NCBI GenBank assembly: GCA_015233465.1
Contig: JADFXP010000007.1
Location: 53,674 to 117,673, forward strand
Length of the DNA: 64,000 nucleotides
Direction of reading: 5' to 3'
Source: Candidatus Magnetominusculus dajiuhuensis
GTDB taxonomy: Bacteria > Nitrospirota > Thermodesulfovibrionia > Thermodesulfovibrionales > Magnetobacteriaceae
Position 1 is the first letter of the stretch. Each line of letters opens with the position of its first letter. Below, in pieces: positions 26,621 through 36,555 of the stretch. Both the position numbers and the translations under genes were made by a program. The notes beneath the pieces are model-generated. The model was not told the DNA's origin. It saw only the letters and a program-made list of their open reading frames with translations, and did no database searches.

Positions 26621-29319
26621 AAATTGATAAACTTACCATAAAAAGTAAAGAGGCTCTTTCTAATGCGCAAAATATTGCAGATAAAAAAGGAAATCAGGAA
26701 CTTAGCCCAGAACATCTTATGCTTGCGTTGATAGATGATAAAGAGGGATTTGCGTTACAGTTATTTAGTAAACTTGGCGTTTCTCAGCAAGAACTGCAGA
26801 AGGAATTAACTGGAATGATTAACAAATTTCCAAGCGTATCTGGTTCGTCTCCGCTTGGGCAGACATACATCTCAGCAGCTTTAAAGGATGTAATGGAAGA
26901 GGCTTTTAATCAAGCAAAGGCATTAGGAGATGAATATATAAGCGTAGAGCATCTTATATTAGGTTTGACAATAAAGGGCGGGTCAGCTGCTAAGTTATTA
27001 GGCAGGCATAATATTGATAAAGATAAGGTGCTGCTTGCCCTTATGGAATTAAGAGGCGGGCATTGTGTTACGGATGAAAATCCAGAGGATAAGTATCAGG
27101 CATTAAATAAATATTGCAGAGATCTTACGGATTTTGCAAGAAGGGGCAGGCTTGACCCTGTAATTGGAAGGGATGAAGAGATTAGAAGGGTGATACAGGT
27201 ACTTGCTAGGCGTACAAAGAATAATCCAGTATTAATCGGAGAACCGGGCGTTGGAAAGACAGCGATTGCAGAAGGACTTGCCCAGAGGATTATAGCAGGC
27301 GATGTCCCAGAGTCCTTGAAAGAAAAAAGGGTCATGGCATTAGACCTCGGAATGTTGATAGCAGGAGCTAAATATAGAGGCGAATTTGAGGATAGATTAA
27401 AGGCGGTTTTAAAGGAGATCGAAGACGCTCAAGGAAGAGTGATATTATTTATAGATGAGCTTCATACGCTTGTTGGAGCAGGAGCTGCTGAAGGTGCAAT
27501 GGATGCCTCAAATATGTTAAAGCCAGCCCTTGCACGAGGAGAGTTGAGATGTGTTGGGGCAACTACATTAAATGAATACAAGAAATATATAGAAAAAGAT
27601 CAGGCACTTGAGAGAAGGTTTGCCCAAGTATATATTGGCGAGCCGAGTGTTGAGGACGCAATTTCAATACTTCGCGGTCTAAAGGAAAAATATGAGGTAC
27701 ATCATGGTGTAAAGATAAAGGATACTGCTTTAATATCAGCAGTGGTGCTCTCAAATAGATATATTACTGAGCGGTTTTTGCCAGATAAGGCAATAGACCT
27801 TGTAGATGAGGCTGCCTCTAAACTGAGGATGGAGATAGACAGTATGCCTGTAGAGCTTGATGAAATAGAGAGAAAGACCATGCGCCTTGAGATAGAGAGA
27901 CAGGCGATATTAAAGGAGGATTCTCCTGAGAGTAAGGTACAGCTTGATAAGCTAAATAAGGAGTTGTCTGAATTAAAGGAAAAGGGTTTGATACTGCGCG
28001 GGCAGTGGTTATCTGAAAAGGACATTATAACAAGGATAGGAACTCTTAAACAGAAGATAGAGACTACAAAGATAGATGCAGAAAAGGCTGAGCGTCAGGG
28101 TGATCTTCAAAGGGCTGCTGAGCTAAGATATGGAACCTTGCTTGAGTTAAATAAATCGCTTGATTCTGAGGGACTGCTCTTATCTCAGAGACAGTCAAGC
28201 CAGAGGATGTTAAAGGAAGAGGTAACTGACGAAGATATTGCAGAGGTAGTTTCAAAATGGACTGGGATACCTGTAAACAAAATGCTTGAGGCAGAGGTAA
28301 ATAAATTATTACAAATGGAGCAAAGGTTATCGGATAGGGTAGTTGGACAAAAAGATGCCATTACCGCAGTCTCAAATGCAGTGAGGCGATCACGCGCTGG
28401 TATTCAGGAGCCTAATCGTCCAATAGGTTCATTTTTATTTCTTGGACCAACAGGTGTTGGAAAGACAGAGCTTGCAAAGGCGCTGGCAGAGTTTCTCTTT
28501 GATGATGAGAGTTCAATGTATAGGATAGATATGTCAGAGTATCAGGAGAGACATACAGTTGCAAGGCTGATAGGCGCGCCTCCGGGTTATGTGGGGTATG
28601 ATGAAGGCGGGCAGCTTACAGAGTTGGTGAGGAGAAGGCCATATTGTGTAATCTTGCTTGATGAGATAGAGAAGGCTCATCCAGAGATAGCAAATGTTTT
28701 ATTACAGATTTTAGATGACGGCAGGCTCACGGATGGACATGGCAGGACTGTAGATTTTAGTAATGCGGTGATAATCATGACCTCAAACCTTGGAAGCACG
28801 CATATTCAGGAACTGCTGGAAAAGAGAGAGAAGCAAACAGAAGATTGTTGGGAGCAGCGTCCCCAAACCCAGCAAGACGTTAAGGTAATTGAAGATATTA
28901 TTAATGAAGGAATAGATTATGAGTTGAGAAACAAGATAATGGATGATGTAAAGGATTCATTTAAGCCTGAATTTATAAACAGGCTTGATGAGATAATAAT
29001 ATTTAATCCTTTATCAAGAGAGGTAATAACAAAGATAGTAGATATACAGATTGAACGTATGAAGGGATTTTTGAGGTCAAAACAAATAGATATAACCCTT
29101 TCCAAAGAGGCTAAAGAAGCTCTTGCAATAAAGGGATATGATCCGATATATGGAGCGAGACCTCTTAAACGCGTAATTCAAACAGATATATTAAATCTGC
29201 TTGCAACAAAACTGCTTGAGAGGGCAATAGTAGATGGCGATAAGGTTGAGATTGATTATCATCATGGAACTGGGATGACCTTTCATAAGGTTATAGATGC
29301 TGCAGAAGTAGTTTTTTAA
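26617..29319 (+). CDS. clpB: ClpB disaggregase
   Basis: The 900-residue protein contains the Clp N domain ([13 protein letters not shown]), first AAA+ module (Walker [16 protein letters not shown]; Walker [16 protein letters not shown]), the coiled-coil middle domain (about residues 400-530), and the second AAA+ module ([33 protein letters not shown]). ClpB resolves aggregates with DnaK/DnaJ. Compared with typical ClpB, the second module has about 25-28 additional residues after [13 protein letters not shown] (about residues 730-757, including [16 protein letters not shown]). The Shine-Dalgarno GGAGG lies inside hspR. It is the last gene of the heat-shock operon. Confidence 0.94.
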   Translation: MKIDKLTIKSKEALSNAQNIADKKGNQELSPEHLMLALIDDKEGFALQLFSKLGVSQQELQKELTGMINKFPSVSGSSPLGQTYISAALKDVMEEAFNQAKALGDEYISVEHLILGLTIKGGSAAKLLGRHNIDKDKVLLALMELRGGHCVTDENPEDKYQALNKYCRDLTDFARRGRLDPVIGRDEEIRRVIQVLARRTKNNPVLIGEPGVGKTAIAEGLAQRIIAGDVPESLKEKRVMALDLGMLIAGAKYRGEFEDRLKAVLKEIEDAQGRVILFIDELHTLVGAGAAEGAMDASNMLKPALARGELRCVGATTLNEYKKYIEKDQALERRFAQVYIGEPSVEDAISILRGLKEKYEVHHGVKIKDTALISAVVLSNRYITERFLPDKAIDLVDEAASKLRMEIDSMPVELDEIERKTMRLEIERQAILKEDSPESKVQLDKLNKELSELKEKGLILRGQWLSEKDIITRIGTLKQKIETTKIDAEKAERQGDLQRAAELRYGTLLELNKSLDSEGLLLSQRQSSQRMLKEEVTDEDIAEVVSKWTGIPVNKMLEAEVNKLLQMEQRLSDRVVGQKDAITAVSNAVRRSRAGIQEPNRPIGSFLFLGPTGVGKTELAKALAEFLFDDESSMYRIDMSEYQERHTVARLIGAPPGYVGYDEGGQLTELVRRRPYCVILLDEIEKAHPEIANVLLQILDDGRLTDGHGRTVDFSNAVIIMTSNLGSTHIQELLEKREKQTEDCWEQRPQTQQDVKVIEDIINEGIDYELRNKIMDDVKDSFKPEFINRLDEIIIFNPLSREVITKIVDIQIERMKGFLRSKQIDITLSKEAKEALAIKGYDPIYGARPLKRVIQTDILNLLATKLLERAIVDGDKVEIDYHHGTGMTFHKVIDAAEVVF

Positions 29320-29386
29320 GTAAGAATAATGTAAATATATTGAAAAGTTAATTGAGTGATACTTTTAATTGACTTAGGCAGTAATT

Positions 29387-29863
29387 ATGTATATAATAGA
29401 GAATTATAAAATTATGGGCAAATATGGAAATCATGTTAGAGAGGATAAAAGCGTATTAACAGCGCCGAGGTGTCCTTTTTGTAAACAGGAATTTGTACCG
29501 CCTGTGGAGATTTCTACGAGGCTTGGATATTTTACAGGAGGAAGCTGTAATTGCGGTGCAGTATACTGCTTTGATGCCTCAGGAAAGAATATGGGAGAGG
29601 CATTTTTAGATGCCCTGTCTTTTGCTTGCAGAGAGGATTGGGATAAAGCGATGTCACTTGAGTCAGATGTTGACTATGAGGAGGTATATCTAAATTACAA
29701 TCCTAATAGGCATTCGCTTCAAAATAGAGGTAATCATAATTACGGCAGCGATTTAGTATTTGTAAGGCTTAAGACCAATGGAGCCAATGTAGAATATGGA
29801 GAATATGGGGATAATGGAGATGGAGATCATGGGGATCATGGAGAATGTGAAAAAAGTATATAA
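29387..29863 (+). CDS. Hypothetical protein with paired cysteine motifs
   Basis: The 158-residue protein (ATG at 29387, or 29414) has CPFCKQEF and CNCGAVYCF, a probable zinc ribbon, in its first third. The middle is helical (EAFLDALSFACREDWDKAM), and the last 40 residues are a low-complexity Gly/Asp/His run (GDNGDGDHGDHGE) that could bind metal. I do not recognise the family. It precedes dsrC by 90 bases on the same strand, so a link with sulfur metabolism is possible but only from position. The Shine-Dalgarno is weak. Confidence 0.6.
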   Translation: MYIIENYKIMGKYGNHVREDKSVLTAPRCPFCKQEFVPPVEISTRLGYFTGGSCNCGAVYCFDASGKNMGEAFLDALSFACREDWDKAMSLESDVDYEEVYLNYNPNRHSLQNRGNHNYGSDLVFVRLKTNGANVEYGEYGDNGDGDHGDHGECEKSI

Positions 29864-29953
29864 TGCTTGGTCTATAATATAAAAAGTCTAAGCAATGATA
29901 TATTAAGGGAATTTCCCGAAACTATAAACATCCTATAAGGAGGATTTAACGCA

Positions 29954-30289
29954 ATGCCAACAATAGAATTTCAGGGCAAACAGATTGAGGTAGACGAAGA
30001 TGGCTATCTAATGAATCTTGATGATTGGACAAAGGATCTTGCTAAGCAATTAGCAGATGCTGACAACTGCACCCTTGATCCAGCTCATTGGGAGGTAATT
30101 GATTTCTTGAGGGATTATTATCAGCAGTATCAGATTGCTCCTATGATCAAGATACTGGTTAAAGAGATCAAGAAAAAGATGGGTCCAGATAAAGGAAATA
30201 CAAAATATCTATATCAGTTATTTCCAGATGGTCCTGCAAAACAGGCATGTAGATATGCAGGTCTTCCAAAACCTACTGGCTGCGTATAA
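29954..30289 (+). CDS. dsrC: DsrC sulfur-carrier protein
   Basis: The 111-residue protein has the DsrC/TusE fold (DEDGYLMNLDDWTKDLAKQL; HWEVIDFLRDYYQQYQIAP) and the C-terminal arm with both conserved cysteines (QACRYAGLPKPTGCV), the penultimate one included. Two cysteines ten residues apart define true DsrC, which forms a trisulfide with sulfur from sulfite during dissimilatory sulfite reduction or acts in the reverse direction; TusE has only the last. AGGAGG lies 10 bases before the ATG. It is followed by a terminator, and is thus a single transcription unit as in many sulfur metabolisers. The dsrAB genes are not in the window. Confidence 0.93.
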   Translation: MPTIEFQGKQIEVDEDGYLMNLDDWTKDLAKQLADADNCTLDPAHWEVIDFLRDYYQQYQIAPMIKILVKEIKKKMGPDKGNTKYLYQLFPDGPAKQACRYAGLPKPTGCV

Positions 30290-30314
30290 AGATAGCATTA
30301 ATTGTCAAATAATT

Positions 30315-30387
30315 AAACTATCACTCTTTAAAAGTGTGCGTTAAATAATATTATTTACGTTCGCTTATTATAGGTGATAGTTTTTTT
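30315..30387 (+). terminator. Intrinsic terminator after dsrC
   Basis: AAACTATCAC at 30315-30324 pairs with GTGATAGTTT at 30374-30383 and is followed by a T run. The long loop contains a second perfect palindrome, TAAATAATATTATTTA, so the whole can fold as a branched hairpin. It ends just before the next gene. Confidence 0.65.
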
Positions 30388-30427
30388 ATTTGAATTTTAT
30401 AGATGGATTTTTTATTTGAAATATAAT

Positions 30428-31399
30428 ATGAGCATATTAATAGTAGATGATTCACTTATAATCCGTGAATTCATTCAGGAGTTTTTAACTGAAGGCGGGT
30501 TTGCTGACCTTATAATGACTGATTCAGTTTCTGCAGCATTTGAAGTCTTGGGTATTGATTCAAATAAGCCGATGAGTTCACCAATTGAATTAATATTAAT
30601 GGATATAATAATGCCTAAGATAGATGGGCTTACAGCTTTAAAACGTATTATGGCAGATCCTCGGACTTCAGAAATACCAGTAATAATGATAACAGGGAAA
30701 ATAGATGATGAGAGCCTTCAGAGTGCATTTGATATTGGGGCATCGGATTATGTTAAAAAGCCTTTTAGTCAGATAGAGTTGGTGTCACGTGTTAAATCTG
30801 TCCTACGTCTAAAAAATGAAATCAACCAAAATATAAAACTTATGTGGGAGCTTGAGCAGGCTAATTCTCAGTTAGTGCTTTTATCTCAAAGAGATGGTTT
30901 AACTGGACTTGCTAATCGTCGTTATTTTGATGAATTTATAGAAAGGGAGTGGAGAATTTGCAAGCGTAATAAGCAGCCTTTGTCATTAATATTAATGGAT
31001 ATAGATTTTTTTAAAAGATATAATGATACTTATGGACATATTGGGGGAGATCAATGTCTGAAAAAAGTTGCCTCTGTAATAAAACAAATGGAAAAGCGGG
31101 GAGGCGACCTTGCTGCGCGTTATGGAGGTGAGGAATTTGTAGTGGTTCTTGCCAATACACCGTCTTATCAGGCTGAGAGATTGGCGGAATTTTACCGTAT
31201 GAAGGTTGAATCAATGGGGATCTCTCATAAAAGCTCAGATGCTTCAGATGTTGTTACTATTAGTTTAGGGGTAGCAACCGTTATTCCGACAGACGAGTAT
31301 AATTATAAAAATTTAATTGAATCAGCAGATACAGCGCTTTATCAATCAAAGGAACATGGCAGAAACAGGGTAACTACAGCATTAGAGAATTTGTGTTGA
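30428..31399 (+). CDS. Response regulator diguanylate cyclase (REC-GGDEF)
   Basis: ATG at 30428 starts directly at the receiver (MSILIVDDSLIIREF); the open frame extends upstream to 30374 but that part overlaps the terminator. Phospho-Asp is in LILMDIIMPKIDG and Lys in YVKKPFS. A short coiled coil leads to the GGDEF domain (GLTGLANRRYFDEF; RYGGEEFVVVL), with the product-inhibition I-site RGGD five residues before the GGEEF. The intact motif predicts c-di-GMP synthesis upon phosphorylation. It has no cognate kinase next to it. Confidence 0.9.
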   Translation: MSILIVDDSLIIREFIQEFLTEGGFADLIMTDSVSAAFEVLGIDSNKPMSSPIELILMDIIMPKIDGLTALKRIMADPRTSEIPVIMITGKIDDESLQSAFDIGASDYVKKPFSQIELVSRVKSVLRLKNEINQNIKLMWELEQANSQLVLLSQRDGLTGLANRRYFDEFIEREWRICKRNKQPLSLILMDIDFFKRYNDTYGHIGGDQCLKKVASVIKQMEKRGGDLAARYGGEEFVVVLANTPSYQAERLAEFYRMKVESMGISHKSSDASDVVTISLGVATVIPTDEYNYKNLIESADTALYQSKEHGRNRVTTALENLC

Positions 31400-31440
31400 A
31401 ATAATAAGTATATTTATATATAATTAAAAGGATTAAAAAT

Positions 31441-31517
31441 GCGCCTGTAGCTCAGTAGGATAGAGCAACTGCCTTCTAAGCAGTAGGTCTGGGGTTCGAA
31501 TCCCCGCAGGCGTACCA
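31441..31517 (+). tRNA. tRNA-Arg (anticodon TCT)
   Basis: A full cloverleaf can be drawn: acceptor GCGCCTG pairs with CAGGCGT, anticodon stem ACTGC/GCAGT with loop CTTCTAA, T arm GGGGTTCGAATCCCC, and an encoded CCA end. The anticodon TCT reads AGA and AGG. Confidence 0.95.
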
Positions 31518-31597
31518 ATTTAATATTTATATATTGACATTATATACGCACATCTGATTTTTTCCTTTATCATTTAATATTTTAAAATCAAAATAAG

Positions 31598-31879
31598 ATG
31601 GATAATAATATAATAAAGAACTTAATTCTAAAGGTCTTAGAAAGACACAATGTACAACGGGCATCTCTTTTTGGCTCTTTTGCAAGAGGTGAGCAGGTTG
31701 AGGGTAGTGATATAGATTTGCTTGTTGAATTAAGCGGGCAAAAGAGTTTATTAGACCTTGTTGGGTTAAAATTGGAGTTGCAAGAGGTTCTGGATATGAA
31801 AGTAGACGTGCTTACCTTTGACTCCATTTATCCACCTCTTAGAGAAAGTATCTTAAATGAGCAGGATATAATTCTATGA
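31598..31879 (+). CDS. mntA: MNT-type nucleotidyltransferase, MntA-like antitoxin
   Basis: The 93-residue protein is a minimal nucleotidyltransferase: [20 protein letters not shown] carries the GSFARG and SDIDL catalytic motifs, and a third acid is in DMKVDVLTF. In the HepT/MntA toxin-antitoxin system the enzyme adds AMP groups to the HEPN toxin and inactivates it. The stop overlaps the HEPN start by four bases (ATGA). Confidence 0.85.
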   Translation: MDNNIIKNLILKVLERHNVQRASLFGSFARGEQVEGSDIDLLVELSGQKSLLDLVGLKLELQEVLDMKVDVLTFDSIYPPLRESILNEQDIIL

Positions 31880-32226
31880 AGAAAAACCCGCTAATATTAT
31901 TACAGCATATGCTTGAATGTATTGAGTTGATTGAAAAATATACTGAGAATAAAACTGAAGGAGATTTTATAAAGGATGTTCAATTACAAGATTCTGTAAT
32001 TCGACGTATTGAGATCATTGGCGAGGCAGTCAAAGGGATTCCTAAGGAATTGAAAGAGAGTAATTCTGAAATCCAATGGGCACAAATTGCTGGTATGAGA
32101 GATGTTCTCATCCATGGGTATTTTGGGATTGACTTAAAACTAACATGGAAAGTAGTAATAAAAGATATACCACATCTTAAGCCTGTTATTTTAAGAATCA
32201 GAGATGAAATAAAAGGTAGAGGATAA
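31876..32226 (+). CDS. hepT: HEPN-domain ribonuclease toxin, HepT-like
   Basis: The 116-residue helical protein has the DUF86/HepT features: [19 protein letters not shown] and the catalytic motif [10 protein letters not shown]. The family consensus is RN-x4-H-x-Y; here Asp replaces Asn (RDVLIH), which occurs in many homologues. The tyrosine after the histidine is the residue AMPylated by MntA in the studied pair. It is co-translated with the nucleotidyltransferase. Confidence 0.83.
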   Translation: MKKNPLILLQHMLECIELIEKYTENKTEGDFIKDVQLQDSVIRRIEIIGEAVKGIPKELKESNSEIQWAQIAGMRDVLIHGYFGIDLKLTWKVVIKDIPHLKPVILRIRDEIKGRG

Positions 32227-32228
32227 TT

Positions 32229-32640
32229 GTGTCAAGCAATTTAGGTGATATTGAGACATTTATTAACAATTTTTATGATGAGAATAAAGATAATCTGATG
32301 AAATTATTTTATAATTGAGATTAAATTAAATTATAAAAAAATAAATGGACATAAAAGTGATAAGACATGGGGATATGAAGAAGCTATCGGTCAGGTTTTA
32401 GTTTATCGTTTTAGAGTAGGCTCAAACATTCCTATTATCTTCATAATATTAGATGAAATCGTTAATGGATGTATATTTGAAGAAGAGGGGTATAAAAAAC
32501 TTTTTGAGATTTTGAAAAGACAGAAGATATATTTTGTTAGGTTTTTTCTACTTAAAGACGTTCTAACGATGGGAGATAATATTTTTTTTGAGAATAATAT
32601 GATAGAGAAACCAATAAGCAAAAAGAAGCCCCTTAATTGA
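32229..32640 (+). pseudogene. Frameshifted nuclease-like gene remnant
   Basis: A GTG at 32229 starts a 29-codon frame (MSSNLGDIETFINNFYDENK) ending at 32318, and a shifted frame beginning near 32302 continues as NYFIIEIKLNYKKINGHKSD, TWGYEEAIGQVLVYRFRVG and so on to a TGA at 32638-32640. The E-x-K followed by an AIGQ-Y helix is the look of a PD-(D/E)xK restriction-like fold, but I do not recognise the family. One frameshift near 32300-32316 would unite the parts. It follows the HEPN gene by two bases and converges with cbiG. Confidence 0.5.
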
Positions 32641-32641
32641 T

Positions 32642-33469
32642 TTATCTAATAGGTGTATTCTCTTTTGCAATAGCTATAGTGATTCCTGAAAAGGATGTCT
32701 TATTAAGGATTAATTCCCCTCTATAAGAGGCTATTAATGCACATGGTTCACATACCCCGTATACTCCAGTATGCCTAAACACAAGATCAGATCTGCTTAT
32801 ATTTGTCTCATTTGAATAAAAAGAATCTATAAGTTCCTTAGGAATAAATCGAATATTTATCCCAAGATTTGAGGCGCATTCAAGCAGCCCAGTTTCTCTT
32901 TGCTTAATCCATGCGCTCGTTATTAATCGTATTTCACTTATATCAATGTCAGTCTTTTCACATGCCTCAATTAATGCAGATTCTATTTCTTTAGATTGGG
33001 TATTTTTTTTGCAGCCAATACCGCAGACATAGTTCTTGGTTGTCTCTGTCATTGTGGTGATAACAGGTTCACACCCTATAATGGAGCTTATAATGCAGGC
33101 AAGGTGATTTGCCCCTCCTTCATGTCCGGATAGAACGCTGATAGCATATCGTCCTGCCTCATCTATTGACACAACTGCTGGGTCGTTATATTTATTTGTA
33201 ATCATGGGCGCAATCACTCGATTTACAATTCCTAAAGACATTATAAATATCAGCCCGTTATATCTATGAAAATTATTTCTTATATGTATAGATAATCTTT
33301 CAAAATAATTAATCTTAGAGAAATGATCTGTTGGCGGGATTAGTCTATTTATCAAATGAAGTTCCGCATTTATTACAGAGCATAGCCTTGCGCCAATCCT
33401 TGCCCCTGCCTCTGTTACTGCAAATACTGCAAGTTTATTATCCTTTTGAATGGAGAATCTCTCTGTCAT
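32642..33469 (-). CDS. cbiG: Cobalt-precorrin 5A hydrolase
   Basis: The 275-residue protein has the CbiG blocks: LAVFAVTEAGARIGARL, FIMSLGIVNRVIAP, DEAGRYAISVLSGHEGGANH, VCGIGCKK and the C-terminal GVYGVCEPCALIAS. CbiG opens the lactone ring of cobalt-precorrin 5A during anaerobic corrin synthesis, so the organism uses the oxygen-independent route. It lies apart from the cobJ-cobS operon, in single-gene form, convergent with the nuclease remnant. Confidence 0.9.
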   Translation of the reverse strand: MTERFSIQKDNKLAVFAVTEAGARIGARLCSVINAELHLINRLIPPTDHFSKINYFERLSIHIRNNFHRYNGLIFIMSLGIVNRVIAPMITNKYNDPAVVSIDEAGRYAISVLSGHEGGANHLACIISSIIGCEPVITTMTETTKNYVCGIGCKKNTQSKEIESALIEACEKTDIDISEIRLITSAWIKQRETGLLECASNLGINIRFIPKELIDSFYSNETNISRSDLVFRHTGVYGVCEPCALIASYRGELILNKTSFSGITIAIAKENTPIR

Positions 33470-33581
33470 AGTGAATTTTATTTATAATTGATGGGTAATG
33501 TCAAATAATTAAAAGTGATAATAGAGTTGATTGCTTATGAAAATATTTATATTGTATAATTAGTCAAAAAGGAGGACATTT

Positions 33582-34178
33582 ATGACTTCAGGCGAATCAT
33601 TGGCATGGGAAAGGTTGATAAGCGCTGATCCTGCCTCAGTTTGTAAGAGCGCCAATGTTCAATTTGATTCTATAAATCATTGCTATAAGATTGAATCATT
33701 TGGATTTGAGTTCAACATATCGTTAAAAGACAAGGTTATCTCAAGTATATATGGTCAGCATCTCCTTAATAATTTATCAATGTATTACATGTTTTCAGTA
33801 TTATGGTATCTCTTTAGCGCAAAGAATATCCCCCTTTCAGGCAGACTTATTAAGCCTGAAGATATAAGCGGAGGACAGTTATTTGTTCAAGGCACTCACA
33901 TACTTCCTTTAAATGATCTTATTAATCGTTATAATGATGACTTAAATGGCTTTATTGATAAGGCTATGACCTTAAATGCTGATAAAACTAGTTATGGCGA
34001 TGTATCAGTAAGGTTATTTCCTTTTCCATTAACACCTGTGGAAATTATTCTCTGGCGTGGAGACGAAGAATTTCAAGCAAAGGCAAGTCTTCTCTTTGAT
34101 TCAACATGTGAGCGTCATCTGCCTGTAGATGTATTATGGTCAATTGCTATGATGACCTTGGATTTGATGCTATTATGA
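33582..34178 (+). CDS. DUF3786-family protein
   Basis: The 198-residue protein resembles the DUF3786 family found in anaerobes (WERLISADPASVCKSANVQF; YYMFSVLWYLFSAKNIPLSG; FPLTPVEIILWRGDEEFQAK). The function of the family is not known. A perfect AGGAGG precedes the ATG, and a TATAAT at about 33555-33560 may be its -10. It overlaps the sensor kinase gene by four bases (ATGA), implying co-translation; this link may be informative because DUF3786 proteins are often next to corrinoid or iron-sulfur genes, and cbiG is divergently placed here. Confidence 0.72.
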   Translation: MTSGESLAWERLISADPASVCKSANVQFDSINHCYKIESFGFEFNISLKDKVISSIYGQHLLNNLSMYYMFSVLWYLFSAKNIPLSGRLIKPEDISGGQLFVQGTHILPLNDLINRYNDDLNGFIDKAMTLNADKTSYGDVSVRLFPFPLTPVEIILWRGDEEFQAKASLLFDSTCERHLPVDVLWSIAMMTLDLMLL

Positions 34179-35860
34179 TAAAGATATTCAAAAACATAAG
34201 GCCAACTCTTGGTTTTAAAATTATAGTCACTATAACAATACTGCTTGCAGTATCATTATCTGTAGTGTTTTATACAATAAGTAAGAGATATGAGGATTTA
34301 TTGTTTTCACAATTGCAGTCTCAGGCAAGGATTCTCTTTCAACATATCAAACTCACAAGACGCTGGCTTGCGGATCAGGGCGGTATATATGTAAAATTAC
34401 GTAAAGGTGTACTGCCAAATCAATTCATTCCAAATAGTACAATAACTGATATTAACGGGCAGCAATATGTCTTAGAAAATCCAGCCCGAATCACTCGTGA
34501 AATCTCAGAATATTCTAAGCAGGAAGGGACTTTTTGGTATCATATCACATCGCTAAAACCAATAAATCCAGCAAACGTCCCAGATGATTTTGAACGCTAT
34601 GCGCTCAATAGGTTTGAAACTGAAAAGGATTTAACGGAACTTCAAACTATTAAAAAAATAAATGGAAATAGATTTTTCATCTATACTGCCCCCCTTCATG
34701 TACAACAAGGATGTCTAAAGTGTCATGCCTCTCAAGGTTATAAGATTGGAGATATTAGAGGTGCTATAACTATTTCCTTGAGTGCTGAGGAGATTTATAA
34801 TCAGATTGATGAAAATAAGAGGATTACAATTATATCTGCAATTATTATTACTATTATAATAATTCTATCTTTTTCTTTAACAATGACACAGCTTGTAATA
34901 AAACCTTTAAAAACCCTTACCAATTCAATTAAGGATTTTGCTCACAATAAGTCTTCAACTGTAGAAGTAATAAGTTCAGGCGATGAGATTCAGGATATGA
35001 GCAAGGCGTTTTCAGATATGGTCTATGAACTTCAGTTATATCATAATCAGCTTGATCAAAAGGTAAAAGAAGCTACATTAAATTTGCAGCATTCAAATAG
35101 TGAACTTCAGGAAGTAAATGCTAAATTAAAGGAATTAAATATTAATAAATCTGATTTTATTGCCTCAATATCGCATGAGATGAGAACTCCGCTTACTTCA
35201 ATAATTGGGGCTATGGATTATATCCTAAAAAAAATCACTGACTCTAGTAATTCTGAAAGGGCAATGGATGATATTATAGATTTTTTTGTTATAATAAAAA
35301 ATAATGCCAATCGTTTAAGCAGAATAGTCAATGATACAATAGATCTTGAAAGAATTGAAATGGGAATGTATGAGATGGTCGAGACTCAAATAGACCTTAA
35401 ATATGTCATTGACGATGTTGTTGCAGGGTTAATGGTTATTTTCAATAAAAAATTAATACAGGTTGATGTAAATATAAAAGAATCTTTAAATGTAGTCGTT
35501 GATGAGGATAGAATTAGACAGGTTTTAGTAAATTTATTAAATAATGCTGTAAATTTTTCACCTGTTAATGGAATAATAAAAATAGATTCCTTTATAAAAG
35601 ATGGATATGTTATCACAGAGATAGCTGATCAAGGGCCAGGGATAAAAAGAGAAGATTTGAAAAATATATTTAAGAAATACTATAAAAAAGGCGGACATCA
35701 TGGAAGTGGGCTGGGGCTAGCAATTTGTCAAGGTATTATAGATACATTTAAAGGAACAATCGGCGTAAGATTAGGGGAAACTGGAGGCAGTATATTTTAT
35801 TTCACTATACCAATTGTGTTGGAGGTTACACATCCAAACCTGGAAAGACATTATGAATAA
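34175..35860 (+). CDS. Membrane sensor histidine kinase with heme-motif DUF3365 domain
   Basis: ATG at 34175 overlaps the upstream stop. The protein has a transmembrane helix near residues 12-32, a periplasmic DUF3365 (Tll0287-like) domain with QQGCLKCHASQGYKIGD, a second helix (about 215-238), HAMP, a coiled coil, HisKA (SISHEMRTPLTSIIG) and HATPase (NLLNNAVNFS, ADQGPGI, GSGLGLAIC). The CxxCH motif in an exported domain predicts covalent heme, so it may sense redox state or a gas. It overlaps its response regulator by eight bases. Confidence 0.88.
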   Translation: MIKIFKNIRPTLGFKIIVTITILLAVSLSVVFYTISKRYEDLLFSQLQSQARILFQHIKLTRRWLADQGGIYVKLRKGVLPNQFIPNSTITDINGQQYVLENPARITREISEYSKQEGTFWYHITSLKPINPANVPDDFERYALNRFETEKDLTELQTIKKINGNRFFIYTAPLHVQQGCLKCHASQGYKIGDIRGAITISLSAEEIYNQIDENKRITIISAIIITIIIILSFSLTMTQLVIKPLKTLTNSIKDFAHNKSSTVEVISSGDEIQDMSKAFSDMVYELQLYHNQLDQKVKEATLNLQHSNSELQEVNAKLKELNINKSDFIASISHEMRTPLTSIIGAMDYILKKITDSSNSERAMDDIIDFFVIIKNNANRLSRIVNDTIDLERIEMGMYEMVETQIDLKYVIDDVVAGLMVIFNKKLIQVDVNIKESLNVVVDEDRIRQVLVNLLNNAVNFSPVNGIIKIDSFIKDGYVITEIADQGPGIKREDLKNIFKKYYKKGGHHGSGLGLAICQGIIDTFKGTIGVRLGETGGSIFYFTIPIVLEVTHPNLERHYE

Positions 35861-36530
35861 CATACTAATAGTAGATGATGATATTGATATTTTAATGGTA
35901 TTAAAGGCTAATCTGGAGATAAACGGTTTTAGAGTTACCACTGTAAAGACAATAAGCGAGGCTAATGAGCAGTTATTAAATAATAGTTATGATTTAATGA
36001 TCTTGGATGTAACGCTGCCTGACGGTAATGGCGTAAAATTATGTCAGGATCTGCGTAAAGATGGAGCCAGCATGCCAATAATAATGCTCACAGCTCGTGA
36101 TACGCTTTCTGATAGAGTAATGGGTCTTGAATGCGGGGCGGATGATTATATCGTTAAACCCTTTGAAACAATTGAACTAATGGCAAGAATGAAGGCTTGT
36201 CTTAGAAGAATAAAGAGTGTCACTACTGAAAATATCGTAATTGGCGAACTTGTAATTGACAATAAACATAGAACGGTAAAGGTTAGAGGCGTAGAAGTAG
36301 AGTTGACACCAAAGGAGTTTGACCTGCTATTTTATCTTGCATATCATAAAGGACAGGTAATCTCAAGAAAAGAGATAATTCAAAAGGTCTGGTCAAGTTC
36401 GCATCTATATAAATGGAGCAGGGTAATTGATGTACATATTCAGCATATCCGTCAAAAGATTGAAATTGACGCCTCAACTCCAAGATATGTCACAACAATT
36501 CAAGGTATCGGTTATAAAATTGAAGGCTGA
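35853..36530 (+). CDS. OmpR/PhoB-family response regulator
   Basis: From ATG at 35853 the receiver has NILIVDDDIDIL, phospho-Asp in LMILDVTLPDG and YIVKPFE, followed by a winged-helix output domain (VELTPKEFDLLFYLAYHKGQ; RVIDVHIQHIRQKIE). It is a DNA-binding regulator and the direct partner of the overlapping kinase gene. Its targets are not evident; the purine gene 26 bases downstream may be in the same transcript. Confidence 0.92.
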   Translation: MNNILIVDDDIDILMVLKANLEINGFRVTTVKTISEANEQLLNNSYDLMILDVTLPDGNGVKLCQDLRKDGASMPIIMLTARDTLSDRVMGLECGADDYIVKPFETIELMARMKACLRRIKSVTTENIVIGELVIDNKHRTVKVRGVEVELTPKEFDLLFYLAYHKGQVISRKEIIQKVWSSSHLYKWSRVIDVHIQHIRQKIEIDASTPRYVTTIQGIGYKIEG

Positions 36531-36555
36531 TTAAATACAGGGGGTATTAAAATAA

